From: Gemmatimonadota bacterium
Lineage (GTDB): Bacteria > Gemmatimonadota > Gemmatimonadetes > Longimicrobiales > Gaopeijiaceae
Direction: 5' to 3'
Length of the DNA stretch: 35,276 nucleotides
NCBI GenBank assembly: GCA_022571515.1
Contig: JACZXQ010000030.1
Coordinates: 1 to 35,276 of the forward strand
Shown: positions 18,909-25,414 of the stretch, piece after piece
How the letters are laid out: every line of letters begins with the position of its first letter
How positions within the stretch are numbered: the stretch's first letter is position 1
Translations under genes and position numbers: made by a program
The notes under the pieces: model-generated
Told to the model about the DNA's origin: nothing
The model's input: only the letters and a program-made list of their open reading frames with translations
The model's database searches: none

Positions 18909-19682
18909 ATGAGCATGGATCGACATACAGCGGTGCGGATGGCCCTCGCGCTGGCGCTGGCACTGCCCGCTCTTGCGGGCGCTCAGGTGACGCCCACGAA
19001 GCTGTTGGTGCGGGTGGTGGCGAACGACGCCAAGATCATCGGGTCCGGCGTAGGCGGAGCACGCATCGTGATCCGCGACGTGTCCACGGGCGAGGTGCTG
19101 GCGACCGGTGTTCAGGAGGGATCGACCGGTGACACCCAGTTCATCATGGTGGACCCGATCGAGCGCGGCGGCAAAGTGTTCGACACCCCCGGCGCCGCAG
19201 GATACACGGCCACGCTCCAGCTCTCCAAGCCGACACAGGTCGAGATCGTAGTCGAGGGCCCGTTGGGTACGGCACATGCGATACAGCGAGCCTCCAAGAC
19301 GGTGCTCATGGTGCCTGGACAGCATCTGGAAGGAGAAGGCGTGATCGTGGTGCTCAACGGCTTCACGGTCGAGATCCTGTCGCCCGCGGAGGGTACGGTT
19401 ACCGACGGCGAGCTGGAGGTGCAGGCCCGTGTGACCATGCTGTGCGGATGTCCCACGGAGCCGGGTGGCCTGTGGGACGCCAACCACATCGAGATCACGG
19501 CGCGCTTGGTCAGGGACGGCCGGGTCGTAGCCGAGGTCCCGCTGGCCTATGCCGGACAGACGAGCACCTACCGAGGCACGATCGCGTCACCCGGTAGCGG
19601 CGAGGCCGAGCTGCAGGTCATCGCGGTGGATGTGGGCCGGGCCAACACGGGTATGGCGACCATGGTTGTCCGGATTCGCTGA
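18909..19682 (+). CDS. Secreted protein of unknown function, beta-rich
   Basis: 257 residues from ATG 18909, which follows the thiC stop by 3 bp and has GGAG at 18897-18900. Residues 1-25 form a signal peptide (A-L-A-L-A-L-A-L-P-A-L-A-G-A). The rest is strand-rich: an early domain with R-I-V-I-R-D-V-S-T-G-E-V-L-A-T-G resembles a carboxypeptidase-regulatory or transthyretin-like fold, and a later one (from near 155, V-E-I-L-S-P-A-E-G-T-V-T-D-G-E) resembles an Ig-like domain. One C-G-C motif lies near 178. I do not recognise the family. Position puts it in the thiC mRNA, so it may respond to thiamine, or be coupled to the dehydratase gene that follows. Confidence 0.75.
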   Translation: MSMDRHTAVRMALALALALPALAGAQVTPTKLLVRVVANDAKIIGSGVGGARIVIRDVSTGEVLATGVQEGSTGDTQFIMVDPIERGGKVFDTPGAAGYTATLQLSKPTQVEIVVEGPLGTAHAIQRASKTVLMVPGQHLEGEGVIVVLNGFTVEILSPAEGTVTDGELEVQARVTMLCGCPTEPGGLWDANHIEITARLVRDGRVVAEVPLAYAGQTSTYRGTIASPGSGEAELQVIAVDVGRANTGMATMVVRIR

Positions 19683-19735
19683 ACGGCGCCAAGGTCCGTG
19701 CACGGGCTGAGCCCACCCCACCGAGGACCCCACAC

Positions 19736-20782
19736 GTGACCCGGGAGGCCGACGCCTGGAGCGCGTGGGAGCCGCCGAGCACGTGGACGCGTGTGCTCGC
19801 GATCGACGCGCACACGGCGGGTGAGCCCCTTCGGGTGATCCTGGGCGGCTTCCCCGAGCTCGCCGGGGACACGATGATCGAACGCCGGAACGATGCACGC
19901 GAGCGGTACGACTCCCTGAGGACAGCCCTCATGTGGGAGCCCCGCGGCCACGCCGACATGTACGGCTGCGTGGTCCTTCCGCCCGAGACTGAGGAGGCCG
20001 ACTTCGGGGTGCTGTTCACGCACAACGAGGGTTTCTCCACCATGTGCGGCCACGGAATCATCGGCGTGACCCGCGTGGTGCTGGATCTCGGGCTGTTCCC
20101 CAAGGTCGAACCCGTGACCTCGCTCGGCATCGACACACCCGCGGGGTTCGTGCGGGCATTCGCGCGCGTGGAATCAGGTACCGTCACCAGCGTGTACTTC
20201 CACAACGTGGCCTCGTGGGTCGTCGAGCTGGATGCCCATGTAGAGGTCCCGGGGATGGGCCGAGTGAGGTACGACCTGGCGTTCGGCGGGGCGTTCTACG
20301 CGTACGCCGACGCCGATGCGTTGGGCTTGGGACTCGAGCCCGCGAACACGCCCGCGCTGATCGAGGCCGGCCGTGCCATCAAGAAGGCGGTCATGGACGG
20401 GGGGCCCATCCACCACCCGACCGACGCCGAGTTGGGCTTCCTGTACGGCACGATCTTCGTGGGCGCCGCCCGCGATCCGGCGAACCACAGCCGCAACGTC
20501 TGCGTGTTCGCCGACGGCGAGGTGGACCGAAGCCCCACGGGTACGGGGGTAAGCGGCCGGCTGGCCATCCACCACGCGCGGGGCGAGCTGGCGGTGGACG
20601 AGCCGATCACGATCGAGAGCGTCATCGGCAGTGTGTTCACCGGGCGTGTCGTGGAGGAGACCACCTTTGGTGGCCGCGCCGCCATCATTCCCGAGGTGGA
20701 GGGCCGTGCCTACATCACGGGCAGGCAGGAGTTGTTGATCGACCCCGCTGATCCGCTCGGGGACGGGTTCTTGCTCAGGTGA
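19736..20782 (+). CDS. trans-3-hydroxy-L-proline dehydratase (proline racemase family, Cys/Thr type)
   Basis: 348 residues from GTG 19736, 8 bp after GAGGA (19723-19727). The fold is that of proline racemase. The first catalytic Cys is present in N-E-G-F-S-T-M-C-G-H-G (C104). The second, normally Cys in D-R-S-P-C-G-T-G, is Thr here (T268, D-R-S-P-T-G-T-G). In this family Cys/Cys enzymes are racemases or epimerases and Cys/Thr enzymes dehydrate trans-3-hydroxy-L-proline to pyrroline-2-carboxylate, so the latter reaction is favoured. Such a step lets the cell use hydroxyproline from collagen or plant-wall proteins. It ends at a strong hairpin. Confidence 0.9.
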   Translation: MTREADAWSAWEPPSTWTRVLAIDAHTAGEPLRVILGGFPELAGDTMIERRNDARERYDSLRTALMWEPRGHADMYGCVVLPPETEEADFGVLFTHNEGFSTMCGHGIIGVTRVVLDLGLFPKVEPVTSLGIDTPAGFVRAFARVESGTVTSVYFHNVASWVVELDAHVEVPGMGRVRYDLAFGGAFYAYADADALGLGLEPANTPALIEAGRAIKKAVMDGGPIHHPTDAELGFLYGTIFVGAARDPANHSRNVCVFADGEVDRSPTGTGVSGRLAIHHARGELAVDEPITIESVIGSVFTGRVVEETTFGGRAAIIPEVEGRAYITGRQELLIDPADPLGDGFLLR

Positions 20783-20815
20783 GCGGGTCCTGAGGCCTCC
20801 CGGCCTTCCCGCTCA
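20780..20815. terminator. Bidirectional hairpin between the dehydratase gene and the S46 fragment
   Basis: TGAGCGGG (20780-20787) pairs with CCCGCTCA (20808-20815), and inside it AGGCC/GGCCT (20793-20797, 20802-20806) forms a second stem. The outer stem contains the stop codons of the dehydratase and of the facing S46 fragment. There is no T-tract. The right arm overlaps the first bases of the duplicated segment. Confidence 0.5.
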
Positions 20816-21164
20816 GCGCCGCGCCCGGTCCGCCTCCTCCTCCGTCTCGAACAACCTCCCCGTGGTCAACTCCATCACGATGCGGTCGGCGTCGTAGACG
20901 TCGTCCAACGCCTCCAGTATGCCGCGGGCGTCCACGGAGATGGACCGGTTGCGCGTGTCCACGTAGATGAACTCACCGGGGAGGCTCTCGATGTTGCCGT
21001 CGAACACCACGCCCACGATCTCGAGCTCCGCGTTCAGGACCGGTGATCCGGAATTGCCTCCGACGATGTCGTTCGTGGAGATGAAGTTCATCGGGGTCCA
21101 GAGATCCAGGCCCTCAGGGGGATTCTCCCACCGCTCCGGGAGCGTCCACGGGGAGTCCGCGCCG
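20811..21164. repeat. Direct repeat, left copy (3' end of S46 peptidase gene)
   Basis: 354 bp that match 25061-25414 at constant offset 4250 with 9 substitutions and no gaps by my count. The identity stops sharply on both sides (after GCGCCG at 21164, before GCTCAG at 20811). Confidence 0.95.
20813..21164 (-). pseudogene. Truncated S46 peptidase, C-terminal fragment
   Basis: 117 codons equal to the last residues of the complete S46 peptidase at 25063-27270, including the catalytic-serine motif G-G-N-S-G-S-P and the stop codon. The rest of the gene, with the signal peptide and catalytic His, is missing; the homology breaks at 21164, 25 bp after the stop of the 727-residue NTPase gene. Eight of nine differences from the full copy are silent and one is Ser versus Ala, so the fragment derives from a gene that was under selection. 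Translation could restart at ATG 21091 but would make only 92 residues with no active site of its own. Confidence 0.9.
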
Positions 21165-21188
21165 ATCCGCTCGGGGAAAGCTTCTCGC

Positions 21189-23372
21189 TCAAGCGAGCAA
21201 AAGGGTGTAATTCTCTCTCACCGTTGCCGTGTCGGGATGCTCATCACCCAGGCTGGTGCCAAGAATGGCCAGCGCGCGGCGCATCAGCGGCTCGGCCTCG
21301 TCAAGACGGTTCGTGGCCTTGAGCAACTGCGCCAGGTTGTTGAGGTCTCGGGCGACGTCGGGGTGGTCGGCTCCGTAGGACTCCTCGTCGATGGCCAGCG
21401 CGCGGCGCATCAGCGGCTCGGCCTCCGCCAGACGGTTCGTGGCCTTGAGCAACTGCGCCAGGTTGTTGAGGCGGATGGCGACGGTGGGGTGGTCGGCTCC
21501 GTAGGACTCCTCGTCGATGGCCAGCGCGCGGCGCATCAGCGGCTCGGCCTCGTCAAGACGGTTCGTGGCCTGGAGCAACTGCGCCAGTTCATTGAGCACG
21601 ATCGCAGTCGTCCTCGGATCGTCGAGTCGCTTGGCCTCCTGCATCGCAGCGTCTAACTGCGTCTCCGCTTCGTTCCAACGCGCCAGGTCATAGAGGAGTT
21701 TGGCGATTCGCAGCGTTAACTCGATACGCTGCTTGACGTCAGTCACGTGTTCCAGATGGTCTCGCAGGAAGCCGAGCTTCGCCTCCGAGTAAGTTCGATA
21801 CGTCAGTGATTCGCCCAGCTTGACAAGTCGTTCGGCAAGCGCTTCCAAGTCCCCGCTGCGATGCAGATCCCAACACTCGATCATCTCCTGAAGTTCGGTC
21901 AGATAGTTGGTTGATGCTTCACCGTCCGCGTGCCGGACAATCCAGGTGCCAACGGAGTCCAGGGCAAGCGGCGCCGCTTCACGCAGATACTGCCGGGCTT
22001 GCTCCGCATCTCCCTGCCCGGCGTAATGACCGGCCAGCGACAGCTTCGTCGCACCTTTTTCTTCCGGCGTGCCGACTTCCGAGAAATAGTCGAGTGCTTG
22101 TTCCGCATCCGCGTCCGGCGAATCGGTCAGCCGCTGCCGCAACTCGGCCCGCTTCTGTTCGCGGGCCTCGAAACTCGGATAGAAGAGGTTGAAGAACTCG
22201 AGCAAGAACGGCAGCCGCCGCCGAGCCCCGCGCGACAGGTTCATGGCAAGCCAAATGTCAAAAAAACCTTCGCGGATCGTGTAGAGCCGCGAGCGTTTGT
22301 CCTTGGGATGAGGCATCGATCGCAGGTAGTGCGACTTGCTTAGCCGCTTGAGCAGCGACGACGTCTGCTGGGGACTTTGGCGCATCTGCCTGGCGATCGC
22401 AGCGGGTGTTTTCTCTTGATCGCGCATGCACGCCATCGTCTCCAGCACGGCACGCTCCTGGGCCGGCAAGTCACGCATCCGACCCTGGTAAAACGGCGTG
22501 ATGCGGTCGAGCAACAACTGCAACTGCTGCTGAACGGCGGTGACTGAATCGTGAGCGAGCAGCTCGTACAACATCACGATCAGCCGCGGGTTCCCGCCCG
22601 TCATCCGGTACAAGGCGAGCAACCGGGGCCGCAGCGAATCGAATTCGTCCAGCAAGTCCTGCTGCTTTTCCCACTCAAGATTCAGGCGGATTAGATCGAG
22701 TGTTCCCTGCTCACTTAGATTTTCCAGAATCTGAGTGTCAAAGAAATCGTAGAACGGCTGTCCCACGTCGGTCACGGCGTCGAAGTGCAGCGGTGCCGTG
22801 GCGATCAACAGACACCGGTTATCATCCATGAAGAACTTTCTGAGCGAGGCGATGTCCTTCTGTTTCTTGATCTGATTCGTGAAGACCTCGTTCAGATTTT
22901 CCAGCATCACCAGCACCGTCCGCTTGTGCGCGCGGTTCTCGTTGCGCAGCGCCGGAACAAGCGAATCGACGATGACCGAATCGTCCTCTTCGGTATGCAA
23001 TCGGTCGTAAATCTCCCCCCAAGCCGGCTCATCCTCTAGTTCGTCACGCAAGATCTTGCACAAACCAAGCAGAAAATCGGCGAACGACAGCGTGCGATGC
23101 GACTCTTCGGGGAAGCGGGCCACGACGTATTGCGCGGCGAGATCGCTGTCGTCGGCAATCTCGTCCTCGATCAGTGAAAGCAGGTGCGTCTTGCCGATGC
23201 CGCGCGGGCCAATGAACAGGAAGTGATGCTTCGATCGCCGGGAGGCGTTGCCACGCAGGATTTCCAGCGTGTCCTGCACAATCGCCGATCGTGCGACCGT
23301 AATATGGCGCCGGTGCTGGGGGCTGGTGAGCCCCGTACGGTAGAGGCCCAGATGCGACGTGGCTTCAGGCAT
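21189..23372 (-). CDS. STAND-like ATPase with winged helix and C-terminal tandem TPRs
   Basis: 727 residues; ATG 23372 lies inside the 3' end of the upstream ATPase gene (8-nt overlap). Domains: P-loop NTPase with Walker A GPRGIGKT (55-62); a Walker B-like strand V-L-V-M-L-E-N-L-N-E (153-162), where the usual Asp-Glu pair is replaced by Glu-Asn; a sensor strand L-L-I-A-T-A-P (188-194); and a G-G-N-P-R motif (259-263) like the GxP of STAND ATPases. A MarR-like winged helix follows (near 305-370, A-A-I-A-R-Q-M then L-L-K-R-L). From near 400 it is helical, ending in three almost identical 42-residue TPRs of the kinesin-light-chain type. There is no nuclease, TIR, protease or membrane segment. 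It is probably a sensor/signalling ATPase working with the partner gene. Confidence 0.88.
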   Translation of the reverse strand: MPEATSHLGLYRTGLTSPQHRRHITVARSAIVQDTLEILRGNASRRSKHHFLFIGPRGIGKTHLLSLIEDEIADDSDLAAQYVVARFPEESHRTLSFADFLLGLCKILRDELEDEPAWGEIYDRLHTEEDDSVIVDSLVPALRNENRAHKRTVLVMLENLNEVFTNQIKKQKDIASLRKFFMDDNRCLLIATAPLHFDAVTDVGQPFYDFFDTQILENLSEQGTLDLIRLNLEWEKQQDLLDEFDSLRPRLLALYRMTGGNPRLIVMLYELLAHDSVTAVQQQLQLLLDRITPFYQGRMRDLPAQERAVLETMACMRDQEKTPAAIARQMRQSPQQTSSLLKRLSKSHYLRSMPHPKDKRSRLYTIREGFFDIWLAMNLSRGARRRLPFLLEFFNLFYPSFEAREQKRAELRQRLTDSPDADAEQALDYFSEVGTPEEKGATKLSLAGHYAGQGDAEQARQYLREAAPLALDSVGTWIVRHADGEASTNYLTELQEMIECWDLHRSGDLEALAERLVKLGESLTYRTYSEAKLGFLRDHLEHVTDVKQRIELTLRIAKLLYDLARWNEAETQLDAAMQEAKRLDDPRTTAIVLNELAQLLQATNRLDEAEPLMRRALAIDEESYGADHPTVAIRLNNLAQLLKATNRLAEAEPLMRRALAIDEESYGADHPDVARDLNNLAQLLKATNRLDEAEPLMRRALAILGTSLGDEHPDTATVRENYTLLLA
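21267..21600 (-). repeat. Tandem 126-bp repeats encoding 42-residue TPR units
   Basis: Units begin at about 21267, 21393 and 21519, exactly 126 bp apart. The first two are nearly identical over their length and the third diverges after about 80 bp. Each encodes the pattern L-N-N-L-A-Q-L-L-K-A-T-N-R-L-D-E-A-E, then L-M-R-R-A-L-A-I-D-E-E-S-Y-G-A-D-H-P. Such DNA-level identity suggests recent expansion, or continuing gene conversion, of the binding surface. Confidence 0.92.
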
Positions 23373-24621
23373 AGTACTTCTTCCACCACGATTTCAGCAC
23401 GCCGCTGGCGAAGTCGTACTGGTTCTCGCCGACCTCCACGACATAGAAGTCGTTTTCAAGATCGTGCAGCATTTGATTGAAATGTCGCTTTCTCTGATGA
23501 GTCGGCAGTTGTAAACCCTCCTGTTGAATCACACGATCGAACTCCTGCGAAAGAGCGTCCCGTGAAAGTCCGTCGGACGTCAAACTGATCTTGGCCAACA
23601 TTTCGTACGCCGCGGATAGGCGTGGTTCGGTGTAGTAGCGGTTAATGCGAGAATAGTAGTGTTGGAGTTTGTCCTGGGCCGCGCTGCTCTTGACGAGATC
23701 GTCAAAGACCTGGTCAACGTCTTCGGCAGTAAGCGGTCGATTCGCCATGTCGTCGCCGCCCGGTCGCCGCTTCCACCGGCGGTAGAGCTCTTGAGTTGCC
23801 ATTTGCATGAACAGCGGGATTGGCCGCCCCAGACGCACCACCATTTGCGCCGGTAACGAATCATCGAATGCGACCCCTCGGCCGCCAAGCATTTGGCGGA
23901 CGAACTCGATGACTTGTGCTTCGGTCAACGGAGGCAGCGCGATATCTTCCAGGTCGTTGATGAGATCGACCATGCCCAGCGAATCGAGCGTCCCCTTCAG
24001 ATTCACCGAACCGCCGATCAGCCAACGCACAACGTCGTTTCTTGGATGTGGTTCCTGCCGCTGACCTCGCCACCAGGCGAGGAAGTCGCGTAGCAGCTGT
24101 TCATCCTCTTTCTGCACGTTGAGGAGCATGTCGGGGAATTCGTCGATCATCAGCAACACGCTCTGCTCATGGCCACGAATTTGTTGCAAGAAATCCGTGC
24201 CATGTTGGCGCCAATTGTCTCGCCAGTTGGGATCACTTTCGCGCAGCGCGATCTTGAATCCACCGGCACCGACTTCGGCAATCTTGTCCAGGGCGCCTTT
24301 GACGAATTCCCATCCCGAGGCCAGTTTATCGCGAAAGAACTTGGGGTGGTGATCCAGAAACGTGTCGAGAATCGCGTGAAATAATTCCGCCGGGTGCGAC
24401 AGATCCTGCGCGTTTGCGGAAACCACTACAAAGCCATCGGCAGGAAAGTGTTTCAGGTGATCCATCACGCTCGTCTTACCTGTCCGCCGTGGTGCCGTGA
24501 GGAGCACATGTTTGGTTGCAAGTGTCTCCCATAGCTCACCAACAAACTCCTCGCGAAACCTCAGATCGTCGGAATCAACTGGGGCTCCGGTGTAGAATTC
24601 AGGAACACTCTTGTCGTTCAT
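23365..24621 (-). CDS. STAND-like AAA ATPase, first gene of a two-ATPase operon
   Basis: 418 residues from ATG 24621. A short lead (Y-T-G-A-P-V) precedes Walker A APRRTGKT (43-50). Walker B is complete, V-L-L-M-I-D-E-F (155-162), followed by an I-G-G-S-V sensor strand (202-206) and G-R-P-I-P-L-F (265-271), the GxP-like motif of the archaeal-ATPase/STAND group. The C-terminal 140 residues look like winged helices (S-R-D-A-L-S-Q-E-F, then H-F-N-Q-M-L-H-D-L-E-N-D-F-Y-V-V). No effector domain or membrane segment is present. The gene overlaps the TPR ATPase by 8 nt (ATGCCTGA) and has its own promoter. Its base composition is visibly more AT-rich than its neighbours, which fits horizontal transfer. 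The family is known to me only as generic ATP-binding protein. Confidence 0.88.
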   Translation of the reverse strand: MNDKSVPEFYTGAPVDSDDLRFREEFVGELWETLATKHVLLTAPRRTGKTSVMDHLKHFPADGFVVVSANAQDLSHPAELFHAILDTFLDHHPKFFRDKLASGWEFVKGALDKIAEVGAGGFKIALRESDPNWRDNWRQHGTDFLQQIRGHEQSVLLMIDEFPDMLLNVQKEDEQLLRDFLAWWRGQRQEPHPRNDVVRWLIGGSVNLKGTLDSLGMVDLINDLEDIALPPLTEAQVIEFVRQMLGGRGVAFDDSLPAQMVVRLGRPIPLFMQMATQELYRRWKRRPGGDDMANRPLTAEDVDQVFDDLVKSSAAQDKLQHYYSRINRYYTEPRLSAAYEMLAKISLTSDGLSRDALSQEFDRVIQQEGLQLPTHQRKRHFNQMLHDLENDFYVVEVGENQYDFASGVLKSWWKKYYA

Positions 24622-24626
24622 GACAG

Positions 24627-24686
24627 TTCCGTTGTAAAACAGTTATGTTTTACAAACCAGTATACAACTAATCCGTTGTAAGTCAA
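24627..24686 (-). promoter_or_regulatory. Promoter and operator-like palindromes of the ATPase pair
   Basis: On the - strand, TTGACT (24686-24681), a 16-bp spacer and TATACT (24664-24659) make a near-consensus sigma70 promoter, start near 24652. A 9-bp inverted repeat TTGTAAAAC/GTTTTACAA (24632-24640, 24647-24655; 6-bp spacer) lies across the start site. A second, TACAAC/GTTGTA (24663-24668, 24675-24680), fills the -10/-35 spacer. TCCGTTGTAA occurs twice (24628-24637, 24672-24681). The arrangement looks like repressor control. No regulator gene is adjacent; the winged helices of the ATPases could be autoregulators. Confidence 0.7.
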
Positions 24687-24772
24687 ACATGTATTATTCG
24701 CGACGGAGAGGCGGGGACGTACGGATTGTTGGACGATTGCCAGCTCCGAGAACGCTCAAAGTCATAGAAGAA

Positions 24773-24900
24773 TCACGGTTCGGCGTTCTTCTCGTCCTCG
24801 CTTTCTCCCACCAGTTCTTCCAGGACGTCTTCCAGTGTCACCAGTCCAACGGTCTTGCCTGCCTCCTGCACGATCGCCACATCCTCACGGTCCGCAGGGT
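24773..24900 (-). pseudogene. Fragment of a CNNM/CorC-type CBS-domain protein gene
   Basis: A - strand frame ending with TGA at 24775-24773 encodes a segment with A-I-V-Q-E-A-G-K-T-V, G-L-V-T-L-E-D-V-L-E-E-L and V-G-E-S-E-D-E. This is the second CBS motif and exit of the hemolysin/CorC/CNNM family (usual form: V-D-E-Y-G-G-T-A-G-L-V-T-L-E-D). Upstream of about 24900 the similarity ends. Only about 40 codons survive, so this is a remnant left by a rearrangement beside the island. Confidence 0.7.
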
Positions 24901-25060
24901 ATTCGCCGGCACCCGGGATTGGCGAGCCACAGTCCTCCCTCGCCCTGGCCCCTCCACCGCGGGGCGTCCCTCCTTGCCTTTCGGACCAAGAGGGTCTTTG
25001 GAATTGCTTCTATGGGGCCAGACGCCGGCGTTCGATTCCACCGAGGCCGAGCCCCGGCCC

Positions 25061-25414
25061 GCTCAGCGCCGCGCCCGGTCCGCCTCCTCCTCCGTCTCGA
25101 ACAGCCGGCCCGTGGTCAACTCCATCACGATGCGGTCGGCGTCGTAGACGTCGTCCAACGCCTCCAGTATGCCGCGGGCGTCCACGGAGATGGCCCGATT
25201 GCGCGTGTCCACGTAGATGAACTCACCGGGGAGGCTCTCGATGTTGCCATCGAACACCACGCCCACGATCTCGAGCTCCGCGTTCAGGACCGGTGACCCG
25301 GAGTTGCCTCCGACGATGTCGTTCGTGGAGATGAAGTTCATCGGGGTCCAGAGGTCCAGGCCCTCAGGGGGATTCTCCCACCGCTCCGGGAGCGTCCACG
25401 GGGAGTCCGCGCCG
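25061..25414. repeat. Direct repeat, right copy (inside the intact S46 gene)
   Basis: The partner of 20811-21164 (offset 4250). It covers the stop codon and last 117 codons of the intact peptidase gene. The 133 bp just before it (24928-25060) hold no gene I can recognise. Confidence 0.95.

Noticed and set aside
21267-21600. Regular repeats as a possible CRISPR array
   Set aside because: The 126-bp period is in frame and encodes TPR units; there are no short repeats with unique spacers.
25014-25060. tRNA T-arm-like GTTCGATTCC with GGGGC/GCCCC ends
   Set aside because: Too short and lacking D and anticodon arms; the putative T-stem does not pair. Not a tRNA, though an att-like remnant cannot be excluded.
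24689-25147. 152-codon + strand frame in the island flank
   Set aside because: It crosses the antisense of the CBS remnant and the S46 repeat, has low-complexity composition and no start signal.
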